Below, piece after piece: positions 22,515 through 34,216 of a stretch of DNA of 64,000 nt (within the stretch, counting starts at the first letter, position 1; each line of letters starts with the position of its first letter). Source of the stretch: Bactericera cockerelli (Eukaryota > Arthropoda > Insecta > Hemiptera > Triozidae); NCBI GenBank assembly GCA_024516035.1, contig CM044963.1:21764176-21828175 (forward strand). Direction: 5' to 3'. The position numbers and the translations under genes were made by a program. The notes below the pieces were generated by a model that was not told where the DNA came from, searched no databases, and worked only from the letters and a program-made list of their open reading frames with translations.

Positions 22515-22798
22515 TTAGACATCAACTTCGGCAACGATCATTTCAGGAGTGGTGTTCGGCTACCAAGGTATTTTTAACAAAATTCTCTTTGGCGTTCTAC
22601 ATAACACAGTTGAAGTTTTTCAAATCCTCGCTTGGAGTAGATATTAAGGATTCTAAGTAAGTGCTTGAGTCGAGTAGCGAGATGCTTCTTGATAAGTGCA
22701 GCGGGTCGGGAAAAACACTGCAGAGGATAACTACTAAACTATAAATTTCAATCTATTTATTGTAACCCTATTTAAGAAGAATGATAGTTATGATAAGT

Positions 22799-22985
22799 GC
22801 TGGGTGGAAGAGATTGCCATAAACAATAACCCCGCCCTTTATAAAGGACATAATTAGGTGTGTGGAAGATATTTTTTTTTCCTTTGTATTGTTTATATTG
22901 TTTCAAGTTTTCCATTTATTGTAATTAATTATTTGTACTGTACATAAATGTCTTATTATCTAATAAATAATTTAATAATAATAAT
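22799..22985 (+). repeat. LINE 3' end: conserved hairpin plus tail
   Basis: tgggtggaagagattgccat, aaacaataaccccgcccttt and, further on, aattatttgtactgtacata with a (taata)n-type tail. It matches the 3' UTR motif of the LINE at 23966-24980 and abuts the 30-bp minisatellite. Confidence 0.6.
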
Positions 22986-22989
22986 TATA

Positions 22990-23376
22990 GGGCTCGTCCA
23001 GTCCAGGCATCCTGTCCAAATAGGGCCGTAGTCCAGGCATCCTGTCCAAATAGGGCCGTAGTCCAGGCATCCTGTTCAAATAGGGCCGTAGTCCAGGCAT
23101 CCTGTTCAAATAGGGCCGTAGTCCAGGCATCCTGTCGAAATAGGGCCGCAGTCCAGGCATCCTGTCCAAAAAGGGCTGTAGTCTAGGCATCCTGTCCAAA
23201 TAGGGCTGTAGTCTAGGCATCCTGTCCAAATAGGGCCGCAGTCCAGGCATCCTGTCCCAATAGGGCCGCAGTCCAGGCATCCTGTCCAAATAGGGCCGCA
23301 GTCCAGGCATCCTGTCCAAATAGGGCCGTAGTCCAGGCATCCTGTCCAAATAGGGCCGTAGTCCAGGCATCCTGTT
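22990..23376. repeat. 30-bp minisatellite
   Basis: About 12.5 units of gtccaggcatcctgtccaaa plus tagggccgta, exactly 30 bp apart, with few substitutions. The minus strand stays open as a decapeptide repeat (DRMPGLRPYL) because 30 is a multiple of three. There are no unique spacers, so it is not a CRISPR. Confidence 0.92.
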
Positions 23377-23391
23377 CCCTCCGAACTCGCA

Positions 23392-23480
23392 TTTACCCAG
23401 GCTGGGTGAGGTCAATGCTGGTAGTTCGTATGATTCCCATCGAATATAGGGTAAAACCTGCATCCTAATCAGGACACACG
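23392..23480 (+). repeat. SINE-A body fragment
   Basis: cccaggctgggtgaggtcaa, gattcccatcgaatataggg and cctaatcaggacac match the SINE-A body. It borders the 30-bp array. Confidence 0.6.
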
Positions 23481-23965
23481 GTAGATACTCTAGATTTTTT
23501 GCTAGAACATCTGCATCCATTTAGTCTCACCTAATGGCTTAACATAAGTGGACGAAGCCTCATATGGAGGTCTGTTGTCAGTGGTCATACTGTTCAGTGT
23601 GGTTTGTAGGGCTCTGTCTATCACTAATTTCAGTACTGTTGAAGTGCTCCATTGATGTTCGACATAGCTTCTATCCGACAACCCAGTATATGAATCCTCT
23701 AGAATGGCATAAGCTTTAGCTATGTATGTTTGTGCGAAGATCTGGTGAGAAATTTATGTTTTATTTATTTTCGCTTCATTTTTATTTTGCTGCTTGTCTT
23801 ACATTTCTGCAGTGTTGAGTGTTTGTTCTGGTTTTAAAACAGCACTAATGAGCTCTATCTTATTGCTATTATTGTTTTTATTCTCATTATAATTTCATAT
23901 TTATTATAACTTCTCTAGCTTGCTTTCCTTGCTTCTTCTATCATCTCATCTCTCTAATACCACAC
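23481..23965. other. No gene seen
   Basis: Unassigned AT-rich sequence upstream of a LINE fragment; it may include the decayed 5' part of that fragment. Confidence 0.35.
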
Positions 23966-24980
23966 GTTTCCTTAAGTAGGCTCCATTTTAATAATGTCAG
24001 TATACCTTATTCAAATCAAGTTAAAAATCTTGGAATACTCTTTGATTCTACTCTTTCTTGGGTCCCCCATATCAATGCTGTTTCTAAGAAGTGCTATTAT
24101 TCCTTCCATTCGTTGAAAGCCGTAAGGAGAATTCTGCCATTTGGTGTTCGTAAAATGCTTTGCACCGCATTGATCTTACCTATTCTTGAATATAGTGATG
24201 TTCTTTTCACTAACACTACTCAGAAGGTTAAACAAAAAAGCCAAAGATTGCAAAATGCCTGCGTCAGATACATATTTGGTTTACGCAAATATGATCATGT
24301 CAGTTTGTGTCGTGAGTCTTTGGGTTGGTTTACTATGCAAGAACGGCGTGACATTCATATTCTTTTGTTATTGTGGCGGGTATTGAACACACAAAATCCT
24401 CTTTACCTAGCATCAAAGTTTTCATCACTGTCTCAGCATTCTCATAACACCAGATCTGAGGATGCTGCCCTTCTTACGATTCCAATACACAGGACTAATT
24501 TCTTCTCTGGCTCATTTGCTGTGCAGGGTGCTAGGTTGTGGAACTCACTTCCCCATGAGGTTAGGGTCTGTGAACGCATGTCTTCCTTTAGGCGTTTACT
24601 GATTGAACATTTCAAATCGGTTTGATAATTGAGTACTGGCTCCTTCTTTTCTTCTTCTTCCTTATTTTCTTCTTCTTCCTTCTTCTCTTCTTCCTCCTTC
24701 GTTTCTTTTCTTCCTTCTTCTCTTCTTCTGTCTCCACACGCGGATATAATATATTATATTCTCTCTTTTATATATACCTATATTTATCCTACATTTTTTC
24801 CTCTCTTTTTTTTTAAAAAAATATATGATAACATCTTTTTAAAAAATATATGATAACAACACTTTACTTCTCGAAATCAAATAAGTGGTAACCGTATGGG
24901 TTTGATGGCAGAGATTGCCTCAGGCAATAATCACGCCCTTTGTCAATATTATTCTTGTCAATAAAGAGTTATTATTCCAA
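23966..24980 (+). pseudogene. LINE ORF2 C-terminus and 3' UTR
   Basis: An open frame of about 215 codons ends at TGA 24623-24625. It reads VKNLGILFDSTLSWVPHI (RT thumb), LILPILEYSDVLF, RLQNACVRYIFGLRKYDHVS, and near the end HSHNTRSED, then FFSGSFAVQGARLWNSLPHE, then FRRLLIEHF, all typical of jockey/CR1-like LINE C-termini. No lesion is visible in this part, but catalytic RT and endonuclease are absent (5' truncation). The 3' UTR has a pyrimidine-rich stretch at 24645-24735 and the conserved hairpin gagattgcctcaggcaataa (24911-24930) before cgccctt. Confidence 0.8.
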
Positions 24981-25039
24981 TTCTCTTCTCGACTCTATCT
25001 TATTTTCCTACTACGAGCTTTGGTTAAGGGTAATAAGGG

Positions 25040-25425
25040 TCCTTCATCTGTTTCTCCTTGCTTTCTCTTTTTTCCTCTCTAACTCTTATCTCGTTATCTC
25101 TCTTTTCCTCTTATCTCTTTCTCTCTCCCTTCCTCTCTCTCTTTCTGTCTCCCTTCATTTCTCTATCTCCTTCTCCCTCTCTATCTCTATCTTCCTCTTT
25201 CTCACCTTCTCTCTCTCTATCTTCCTCTTTCTCACCTTCCTAAATCTATCTTACTCTTTATCTCTTCTTTCTCCCTTCAACTTTCTCTCTTCATCACTCT
25301 CTCCGTCTCTCTCAATCTCCTTCATTATATTCCTCTCTATCTTTATTTTACTCTATATCTCTCGCTCTCTCTCTCTCTCTCTCTCAGGGTTATTGCCTTT
25401 GGCAATCTCTTCCACCAAACCTATA
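25040..25425. repeat. Pyrimidine-rich low-complexity DNA ending in a LINE 3' hairpin (minus)
   Basis: CT-rich, tctctctc at 25360-25385. The block gggttattgcctttggcaat with ctcttccacc (25387-25416) is the LINE 3' UTR motif in reverse orientation. The long frame at 24940-25437 is a Ser/Leu/Phe artefact. Confidence 0.6.
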
Positions 25426-26564
25426 AGGTACGTATAAAACCTGTAAGTTCGTAGAATTTACTGTCATTAAATATTTTTAACCAAATTTATTATTCTAGAT
25501 TTTCAATTTCCCCCTCAAAGTAATACTCTGTAGTTCCAAGGGGGACACATTGCTTGAAAAAAAAAACAAAAAAAATCATTGAAATTTAATCCATCAAAAA
25601 AAATCAAGCAAGTGAAGCATTTTATCAGTGATATTTTTCATGAGTTGATAGAAAGTAAAGCGGTTATAGGGGATACATTTGTAATACCTCAAGTTCAGTG
25701 AATAGAAAATTCATTGAAAAAAATTGGAGAGTAAAATGTCGGCTTGTGATTTTATTTTTTTTAGGCCGGCCTATAAAATAAGAATGGAAAAACATAATAA
25801 TAGAGAAGAAATGAGTCCCTCATTGGAGATATGGGGCATTGTGATGGGTGGATAGAGTAAAGTCGTTTACTTTTTCCACCTTAGGCATTAACTTCGCCCC
25901 GGATTACAAAACAACTGTATTTAAAAATGAATAATGTTCTGAGCCTGTTTCACATTTCGGCTCTTTTTTATTAAACTAATATTCAGTGATATCTCTACAT
26001 CTGTCACCAGCCGCCTGCTACAAACGTCTCCCCTGGACTTAAAAGCTCAGAGCCCGAGTGTATAAATCACCTGTAAGCGAAAGAATTCATGAACTTTATT
26101 GGCACAGGTCCCGGGACGCGTCAGAAGAGGAGAACTAAAGTGGCCATTGTTATCGTAGAGAGAGTGTTTTTGGCCCGTGTTTTAGCCCATGTACTTGCTA
26201 TAACTCAGGGACCCAATGAGGAGGGGGGTGTGGTTTTCAGATGGGGGTGCGCACTTTAGAATGAGTAAGGGGTGTAGAAGTAATAGTTAATAGGGTGTGA
26301 AACCAATGGACGCTATTAGGAACTATTATTATACTACTTAGCAAAGAACTAAAAAAAACCATATACATGTATGCTGTGTCAGATGTGGCAACTCGTTATA
26401 GAGCAGTTCGTTAAATAAATAAATTTAATTATTTGTCTCTCTCTTGTTAAAATAAATTGTGATAGTTAATTTTATAATAAACATAGGCAGGTAGTAGTTA
26501 GTAGTTACCTACTTAATATTATTACGTTTTTTTTGTCCTTACATCTCTTTGACGTCAAGGTCAA
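25426..26564. other. No gene recognised over 1.1 kb
   Basis: No coding frame of interest. A possible decayed copy of the LINE 3' motif is at 25850-25905 (gatgggtggatagag, ggcattaacttcgcccc). Confidence 0.4.
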
Positions 26565-26705
26565 TTTGTTACGGAACGGAGGGGGGCGTATTAACCTCCA
26601 TTCGCTGGAAATTCACAAACCAGTTACCCACATTAACCTCACCCAGCCTCGGTTAAGCCGTAATCGTCAGATGTTCGAGTTGAATGGTTATCCGTCCAAG
26701 TCCTA
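26565..26705 (-). repeat. SINE-A body fragment (minus)
   Basis: The plus strand shows ttaacctccattcgctgg and cccacattaacctcacccag, the reverse complement of the SINE-A body. Confidence 0.65.
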
Positions 26706-26854
26706 ACCTCACTATACGGTGCTTTATTTCAGTGACGAAAAAAGTTTTTAAATATTTCCAGTTTTTCCTACCTTGTTTCTTTCGAAAATATTTATAGGTA
26801 TGTATGAACTGTATAATCACGAAGTAAAATCAGTTACACATAACAATAATATAA

Positions 26855-27125
26855 TAGTCACCTATGGCGGTAGCATGCTCGGTTTGCACTCCAGGTTACC
26901 CGAGTTCGAATCCCGGCGGGGTAGGATTATTTCGGCTCTGTATTTCGGATGTCGGAGCCTACACTAGCCTCGTGAGCACTATTGGGGTAGTTGTAAAGTG
27001 GGCAACGACCGGTGAGTGGCGGCATAATGAAATTGATACTGAAATATGATGGTTGTTTGAAAATATGATGCATTAGCATTAGTTCTCGTAATGTCGATGC
27101 TACCCACTAAAATTTTAACATAATA
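26855..27125 (+). repeat. tRNA-derived SINE-B, copy 1
   Basis: An A-box-like tggcggtagca (26865-26875) and a B-box gagttcgaatc (26902-26912) sit at tRNA spacing, followed by a body of about 200 bp ending atgctacccactaaaatttt, aacataataacac. The same tail with a different head occurs at 59305-59565. Flanking stems do not fold as a functional tRNA. Confidence 0.7.
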
Positions 27126-28035
27126 ACACAACAAACTAACTAGTTCTCACTTTTAAAAAACAACAAAAATATGATTTTTTTTTTGTTTTCTTTTTTTTTA
27201 TGGGTGGGTAGGTGTTGGGGGGGTGGTCGGGGGGGGGGGCTGTTCTTGCAAATGTAAAACAGTGTGGTAACAAAAACCAAAAAAGCACAGCATTGAAATA
27301 ATTCAATTCAACCTCACTCACACCCCAGCCAAGGTTTAGTTAAGCACAGCTGTTGCCTAGCCCACTCTGGTCATTATTCAAATAGACATTTTTTGAACAA
27401 ATTAAGCAATCCGGGAAATTTACGAGGTGGGATTTTAGAACCTTTTTCTTGCTTTCCTTTTATTCCCTTTTTTTAATCGTGATTTCTTTCACTTTCTCTC
27501 TCTCTTTTTCTCTTTCTTTCTCTCTCTCTCTCTCTTAACTTGGTTAAAGTTTATATTTTTATTCTTTTTTGTCTTCCTCTTTTTTATTATCTTGACTCCT
27601 CTTTCTATCGCTCTTTCGCGCAGACTCACTCTCTCTGTTTTTAAAGATAGTAAGTGAAAGAGAGAAAGAGACATATTATAGAGTAGAAATAAACAGGAGA
27701 AGGTAGCGAGAAGGCGAAAAAATAGGCCCAGACACGATTGGGAACTTTTGAATTGGAATTTCGGCTAGTGTACAATCACACCCAAAAGATTCAATGTACG
27801 TGTATTAAACTCACAAGGGGCATATACTATTTTCTGTTACATTATCCGTGTGGGTAATGTTGGGATTCTAGAAACTTGTTCAGTTTAATTCATCCCAATG
27901 GGGGGTGTTGGAAAATTGAAATTCAAACTTGGAAATGAGGACGAAAATAAATGGGGAGTGAATATTCTAAAGGAGGAGGGGGAGAAAAAGAACTTTTAGG
28001 GCGAAGAAAATCAAGAGAAGGGCCAGAAGGCAAGA
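27126..28035. other. No gene; G-rich and CT microsatellite DNA
   Basis: A G-rich run is at 27207-27240 and CT-rich DNA at 27480-27540. The block gtagcgagaaggcgaaaaaa (27703-27722), with the following gattgggaacttttga, recurs at 31572-31624. Confidence 0.5.
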
Positions 28036-28039
28036 AGAA

Positions 28040-28082
28040 AGTTATCATATTTGTGTTAATCACTTTTGTGATATCAACTCGG
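28040..28082 (-). repeat. SINE-C tail fragment
   Basis: gttatcatatttgtgttaat and cacttttgtgatatcaac match the tail of SINE-C at 33095-33245 and 58310-58410. Confidence 0.5.
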
Positions 28083-28184
28083 GAGAGGGGGAGAGTGAAA
28101 TTTAGTATGGTAAGATTTGGAAATTATAAAAGAGGGGGTTTGAATTTGAAAGAGATTGTGGGTTAAGAAATAGTATGGAGAAGG

Positions 28185-28269
28185 GAGAAGAGAATAGAGA
28201 AAGAAAGAGAGAGAAAGAGAAAGAGAAAGAGAAAGAGAAAGAAAAAGAGAAAGAGAAAGAGAAAGAGAA

Positions 28270-28300
<31 letters not shown>

Positions 28301-28345
28301 AAGAGAAAGAGAAAGAGAAAGAGAAAGAGAAAGATAATGAAGAGT
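28185..28345. repeat. (GAGAAA)n microsatellite
   Basis: A hexanucleotide array of about 25 units, nearly perfect. Frames through it are artefacts. Confidence 0.9.
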
Positions 28346-28580
28346 GCATAAGACTAGATAGAGAGAAAAAGAAACACAAGATGTAGAGATGAACAGAGAG
28401 GGTAATTTGGCAAAAGAAAATTTTGATAGAAAAGAGGGAAGAGAAATTTTCCAAGGAGTTTTAGAAGCCTTTTGAGCCTTGGGACTAGGTTGGAAATTGA
28501 AATAAAATATTTAATATCACTTTAAAATTGATATTAGCAACATTGTAAAGGGAGAGAGATTTGGAAGTGGAGGAGAAATC

Positions 28581-28611
<31 letters not shown>

Positions 28612-28702
28612 GAGAGTGAGAGAGAGAGATTATAGGAATAGAGTAGAATCAGAGAAAGAGTAGTAGAATATGGTGATGTAGTAGAATTGGAGAGAGAAAG
28701 AA

Positions 28703-28888
28703 GGCTCCTCTATGTCTCGCTCTTGCGCGCACTCTCTTTGTCTCTCTCTTTCTGTTTTAATAAGATAAAGAGAGGGAGAGAAAGAGAGGAAGGGAGAGAG
28801 AAAAGAAAGGAGAGAGAAAAGAAGGGGTAGAGAGAGGAAGGGATCTCCCTGGCCGACAAAAACGGCATGGACGGCTGTGAAACACTCA

Positions 28889-28919
<31 letters not shown>

Positions 28920-29227
28920 TTTACATCCCCTGTGACTTAACACCCGTTACCCTCTCTCTATCCATCCTTATCCTCTCTGTAACCTTACCTTACCCTCTCT
29001 GTACCCTTACTTTATCCTCTCTGTACCCTTACCTTACCCTCTTGGCTCCTCTATGTCTCGCTCTTGCGCGCACTCTCTTTGTCTCTCTCTTTCTGTTTTA
29101 ATAAGATAAAGAGAGGGAGAGAAAGAGAGGAAGGGAGAGAGAAAAGAAAGGAGAGAGAAAAGAAGGGGTAGAGAGAGGAAGGGATCTCCCTGGCCGACAA
29201 AAACGGCATGGACGGCTGTGAAACACT

Positions 29228-29261
<34 letters not shown>

Positions 29262-29540
29262 TTTACATCCCCTGTGACTTAACACCCGTTACCCTCTCTC
29301 TATCCATCCTTATCCTCTCTGTAACCTTACCTTACCCTCTCTGTACCCTTACTTTATCCTCTCTGTACCCTTACCTTACCCTCTTGGCTCCTCTATGTCT
29401 CGCTCTTGCGCGCACTCTCTTTGTCTCTCTCTTTCTGTTTTAATAAGATAAAGAGAAGGGAGAGAAAGAGAGGAAGGGAGAGAGAAAAGAAAGGAGAGAG
29501 AAAAGAAGGGGTAGAGAGAGGAAGGGAGAGAAGTTTAATA
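28703..29540. repeat. 342-bp tandem repeat with embedded SINE and poly(T)
   Basis: Three consecutive starts of ggctcctctatgtctcgctc at 28703, 29044 and 29386 (periods 341 and 342 bp). Each full unit has cttgcgcgcactctctttgt, a GA-rich block, gatctccctggccgacaaaa with acggcatgg (SINE-D sequence), a T tract of about 25, then accctctctgtaccctt repeats. The third unit stops in the GA block. Further sequence from the unit lies at 31190-31450. Confidence 0.85.
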
Positions 29541-29631
29541 TTATGAGAAAATGTGTCCCACTGAGCACAACGTTTTGTTTCGAGTTTTAAATGTGAAGTG
29601 TTTTCAGTTATAAAGTAATCTAACAGGGTTG

Positions 29632-29636
<5 letters not shown>

Positions 29637-29678
<42 letters not shown>

Positions 29679-29770
29679 TAGAGACAGAGAGAGAGAGAGA
29701 CAGAGAGAGAGAGAAAGAAAGAGAGAGAGAGAGAGAAAGAAAGAGAGAGAGAGAGAAAGAGAGAGAGAGA
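29637..29770. repeat. (GA)n microsatellite
   Basis: Long gagagaga tracts with interspersed aaag and cag variants. Confidence 0.9.
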
Positions 29771-30330
29771 AAAAACAAAGGAAAAATTAGATGAAAAAAA
29801 AAAAAATTACACGAATTGTGATTAAAAATAATAAATATAGAGAGAGAAAGAGATGTAAGTGAAGAGTCTGTATGGTAGAGTATTAGGGCAGAATTATAAC
29901 CTTGTAATTATTACAAAAGAGATTTCTATTTCAAAAACAACTTTTATTTATTTAATTTTTTTGTTATTTACAATGCATGAAAAGAATGTAAATATCAATA
30001 AAGACAAAGAATTTTTTTTAAATCATAAGTATCCCATAGCCTAATTTACTTATTAAGTATGTGCTAGTCTATACAAAACAATACAATACTCTGTTCATCC
30101 TACAAGAATCCTACAAGAATAGGTAAAATTACATCCCAAGCAACTCTACTATCACAAAACAAGGTGCCTGGTTCTCCAGGTACCTTAGTGTGATAGTATA
30201 GTGCATACTCATATTATTATATTATTTTTATTAATTTTAACTACTTTGTTCTTTATTATGTTATTGTTATGAAATTATGTACAAATAAAGCACAATTCTT
30301 GTTAAAAAAAAAAAGAATGACACAACAACA
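29771..30330. other. No gene seen
   Basis: AT-rich sequence. A local near-duplication atcctacaagaatcctacaa is at 30098-30117. The frames are not convincing. Confidence 0.4.
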
Positions 30331-30645
30331 AGGGTTGGGAGGAAGAGATTGCCTTTTTTAGTTAAGACATTGTTAAAATAATTATTTGTATGTTCATAAT
30401 GTCCATTTATATCTAATAAAGTGTTGCATAATAAATAATATGTTTCCAATTGTAAAATAATATTACAAATAAATGAAATAATTATTATTATAAATAATAT
30501 GTTTCTATACATTTTTCTATTTATTTTCATTTTTATTGTGTATATTGTTTCCATTTTTTTCATTGTTAAAATAATTATTTGTACTGTGCAATGTGCATAG
30601 TGTCCATTTATATCTAATAAAGTGTTGAAAAATAATAAGAATAAT
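30331..30645 (+). repeat. Two LINE 3' tails in tandem
   Basis: A conserved motif gggttgggaggaagagattg (30332-30351) is followed by attgttaaaataattatttg and tccatttatatctaataaag (30370-30421). The same tail is repeated at 30563-30627. They are two 5'-truncated LINE copies. Confidence 0.6.
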
Positions 30646-30810
30646 AATGTATATGAATCAATTATAACTATGTTTTTTTTTTCAAACTCTTTGTTGAACA
30701 TTGGGAGCAAACATAAGGTAACCTTTTCGTAGGAGGAAAATTCAAATTATAATTTAATCCCCACCGGCCACATTACCTCCCTCAAGTGCTGACTCCATTC
30801 CTCTCTTCCT

Positions 30811-31163
30811 CTTCAGGTCTCTTCTTGTTTACCTTCCAATCTGTTTCTCACTTCTCCTCCTTCAGTTCCTCTTCTCCTGCTACTTTACCTCCCCTCTCTT
30901 CCTCTTCAGGTCTCTTAATGTTTACCTTCCAATCTGTTTCTCACTTCTCCTCCTTCAGTTCCTCTTCTCCTGCTACTTTACCTCCCCTCTCTTCCTTTCA
31001 GGTCTCTTACTGTTTACCTTCCAATCTGTTTCTCACTTCTCCTCCTTCAGTTCCTCTTCTCCTGCTACTTTACATCCCCTCTCTTCCTCTTCAGGTCTCT
31101 TCTTGTTTACCTTCCAATCTGTATCTCACTTCTCCTCCTTCAGTTCCTCTTCTCCTGCTACTT
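30811..31163. repeat. 93-bp tandem repeat, four units
   Basis: aggtctcttcttgtttacct recurs at 30815, 30908, 31000 and 31093 (periods 93, 92, 93). Units are nearly identical, with ctgtttctcacttctcctcc and cttctcctgctactttac. The last unit runs straight into SINE-D at 31164. The 147-codon frame is an artefact of the repeat. Confidence 0.9.
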
Positions 31164-31450
31164 GCTTGCCATGCGGAAGGTCCCGGGTTCGATCTCCCTG
31201 GCCGACAAAAACGGCATGGACGGCTGTGAAACACTCATTTTTTTTTTTTTTTTTTTTTTTTTTAACTTTACATCCCCTGTGACTTAACACCCGTTACCCT
31301 CTCTCTATCCATCCTTATCCTCTCTGTAACCTTACCTTACCCCCTCTGTACCCTTACTTTATCCTCTCTGTACCCTTACCTTACCCTCTTGGCTCCTCTA
31401 TGTCTCGCTCTTGCGCGCACTCTCTTTGTCTCTCTCTTTCTGTTTTAATA
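31164..31450 (+). repeat. SINE-D copy and extra sequence of the 342-bp unit
   Basis: gcttgccatgcggaaggtcc and a B-box-like gggttcgatctc (31184-31195), then gccgacaaaaacggcatgga, a T24 tract (31239-31262) and the ctctctgtaccctta block, ending with ggctcctctatgtctcgctc at 31391. This longer head suggests that the 342-bp repeat arose from a SINE-D insertion. Confidence 0.65.
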
Positions 31451-31739
31451 AGATACAGAGACAGACAATAAAGAGAAAGAGAGAGTAAGAATGAGAGAGA
31501 GAGAGAAAGAGAGAAGAAATGAGAGAGAATGAGAGAAGAAATGAGAGAGAGAGAAGAAATGAACAGAAGTAGATAGCGAGAAGGCGAAAAAAAAAAAACC
31601 CCAAACAAGATTGGGAACTTTTGAGTGTATTTTTTTTCTCCTTTTCTCTATTCATCTCTCATTTTCTCTTATTATCTGTTTCTTTCCCTCTTTACCTATC
31701 TTCGATCCCAACATATTCTCCTTCCATCTCTTCCCTTCT

Positions 31740-32010
31740 CTTTTCAGTATCTCAGCCTATGTACATTAGTATTCTCAGCCTATGTTACATTACGTATTCT
31801 CAGCTTCTATGTATTCTCATATGTATTCTATCTAGCCTATGTACATTACGTATTCTCAGCCTATGTACATTACGTATTCTCACCTATGTACATTACGTAT
31901 TCTCAGCCTATGTACATTACGTATTCTCAGCCTATGTTACATTACGTATTCTCAGCCTATGTACATTAGTATTCTCAGCCTATGTACATTACGTGACGTT
32001 AGCCCTATGT
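31740..32010. repeat. 24-bp minisatellite
   Basis: About nine units of tattctcagcctatgtacat with tacg, 23-25 bp apart, with several indels. Confidence 0.88.
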
Positions 32011-32149
32011 CATTCCGATATCCCTCAGCCTATTCATTTTATATTGTCGAGTCATCCTTATACTATCTGCCTATCCCTTTCTCCCTTCTCTTATGTTGAT
32101 TCTCATCCTTTACCCTTCTTCTCTCACCTCTGTACTTACTTCCTCCTAG

Positions 32150-33085
32150 CTCCTTCGTCCCTCTTCCCTCCTTTCTATCCCTCTCTTCTCTCACTCTGAA
32201 TATGTTTCCCCTAGCTCCTTCACAGTCCTCTCTTCCCCTCCTCTTCTATCCCTCTCTTCTCTCACTCTTATGATATGTGTTCCCTAGCTCCTTCACAGTC
32301 TCCTCTCTTCCCTTCCTCCTTCTCCATCCCTCTCTTCCCTCCTCTATCTCTCCTCTTATCCTAGTCCCTTCACAGTCCCTTCTTCCCTTCCTCTTCTCCT
32401 CTTCTATCCCTCTTTCTCTCACCCTCTTAGTCCAGTCCCTCTCTTCACTTCCTCTTTTATCCCTCTTTCCTTCACCCTCTTATCTCTCCCTCTCTTCCCT
32501 TCCTCTTCTCTCTCTTCCCTCTCTTCTCTCACTCTGATATGTCTTCCCCTACTCCTTCACAGTCCCTCTCTTCTATCCCTCTCTTCTCTCACTCTGATAT
32601 GTCTTCCCCTAGCTCCTTCACAGTCCCTCTCTTCCCTTCCTCTTCTATCCCTCTCTTCCCTCGCTCTGATATGGTTTCCCCTAGCTCCTTCACAGTCCCT
32701 CTCTTCCCCTCCTCTTCTCCTCTTCTATCCCTCTCTTCTCTCACCCTCTTAGTCCAGTCCCTCTCTTCACTTCCTCTTTTATCCCTCTTTCCTCTCATCC
32801 TCTTAGTCCAGTCTCTCTTTTCCCTTCCTCTTCTCCTCTTTTTTCCTCTCTTTCTCTCACCCTCAAATGTCTTCTCGTAGCTCCATCACAGTTCCTCTCT
32901 TCACTTTCTCTTCTCCTCTCTCTTCCCTCTCTCCTCTCATCCCCTTAGTCCAGTCCCTCTCATCCCTTCTTCTGCTCTTCCTTTCCTCTCCTTTTCCTTT
33001 CCTTCTCTTCTCCTTTTCTCTTCCTTTCCTCTTCTCCCTCTTTCCTCTTCTCCTTCTTTCCCCTTCCTACTTTCTTTCTTCTATT
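32150..33085. repeat. Pyrimidine tandem repeat of about 70-80 bp
   Basis: Loose units containing ctagctccttcacagtccct, cttcccttcctcttctatcc and ctctcactctgatatg. The array is degenerate towards both ends. No genes. Confidence 0.75.
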
Positions 33086-33094
33086 AAGTTTAAG

Positions 33095-33245
33095 TTTTTA
33101 AAGTTATCATATTTGTGCTAATCACTTCTGTGATATCACAACTACTTAAACTCGCTTTACTAAATCTACGCTGAAACCGGGACTTGAACCACCGACCTCC
33201 AGGTTACAAGTCCGCCGCCTTATCGATCAAGCTACTGAGGTCGGT
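33095..33245 (-). repeat. tRNA-derived SINE-C (minus), copy 1
   Basis: On the minus strand: gacctcagtagcttgatcga with gcggcggac (A-box side), ggtcggtggttcaagtccc (B-box side), then ctcgctttactaaatctac in reverse and tgatatcacagaagtgatta at the 3' end. The same unit lies at 37340-37470 and 58310-58410. Confidence 0.72.
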
Positions 33246-34216
33246 TCTTTCTTACCTTATGTTTGCTCCCAATCTTTCTTCTATTATCCTATATTGTCCC
33301 TATCTTTTGCCTTCTTTAACCCTCTCTTCTCTTTTCTTCCTAAATTTCCTCATCACACATCCCCAGTAGCCCATCACTTGAACACTCATATTTTTCATAT
33401 AAAAAAAATCTTACCCACCAAAAAATAGCCTTTCCATTTTTTATGTAACAAGGACGTTATGTTTCCTTTATTTAACAGGGGATTTATTTTTTACCAGGGA
33501 TTTAATGTAGTGCGTTGTTAATTAGTCCCATTATGTATGCAAACACCGGGAGCTCATGTGAATTTTCGATGTAGAAACCACCCCCCCCCCCCCCCTCCCC
33601 AAAAAAATAACATCAGAAAACAAATGTTTATAGGTTGGGACTTTCAAAAAAAGGCCAGCGTTAAGGCAAGTTAAAAATTGTCCTCGAAAAATAATTATCG
33701 TTCTCGAAAAATATTAATTTATTATGTATGCATGGGCCGGAGGACCAAAAACAACGAACGCCAGAGAAGAAAGTTATTTATGATCTGTATTCTAACTAAT
33801 TAAGAACCTTAAATTATACTTAAAAACTGTTATAAAATCATAGGATAGAAAATATATAGTATAATATAATTTGGTACATATAATCCCAATTTCTTGCCAA
33901 GTTAGTTCGTTACTATGATTTAAAAGAAACTTAAAATATTTTTTTATTCAAAACAAAAAGTATCCCTTGCACCTATTCCAAATTATATCGCTGTAATGAA
34001 ATAAATTTAATTAAATTTGAATATAATTTCATTATATTTATGTAGAAATTGTTATATGTAGAAAATGTTAGAAAAATAAATCCACGTGATATACGGGATA
34101 AACCAATAAATCCAGGAGAAATAATTTATGCTCAAGAGATAGGAGATAAATATGCACATATACTTTTATTATTATATACAATATCTCACTCTGTTTCAGT
34201 GTATACTCTATACCTA
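33246..34216. other. No gene recognised; C15 run
   Basis: AT-rich DNA with a long C run near 33581-33596. No coding or repeat family was identified. Confidence 0.4.

Noticed and set aside
22325..22577. Two small Cys-containing ORFs on opposite strands
   Set aside because: Both lie within or across the ends of the TTA-flanked MITE.
22990..23376. CRISPR-like regular 30-bp repeats
   Set aside because: The units are directly adjacent without unique spacers, the context is eukaryotic, and no cas genes are present.
22972..23520. 182-codon minus-strand ORF with a DRMPGLRPYL repeat
   Set aside because: It is a 30-bp minisatellite read in the one frame without stops, joined to a SINE-A fragment. 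There is no leader or domain.
24940..25437. 165-codon Leu/Ser/Phe-rich ORF resembling a membrane protein
   Set aside because: Hydrophobicity comes from a CT-rich tract; the composition is uniform and no family pattern appears.
31621..32199. 192-codon ORF over the 24-bp minisatellite
   Set aside because: The frame follows the repeat period and has no start context or motif.
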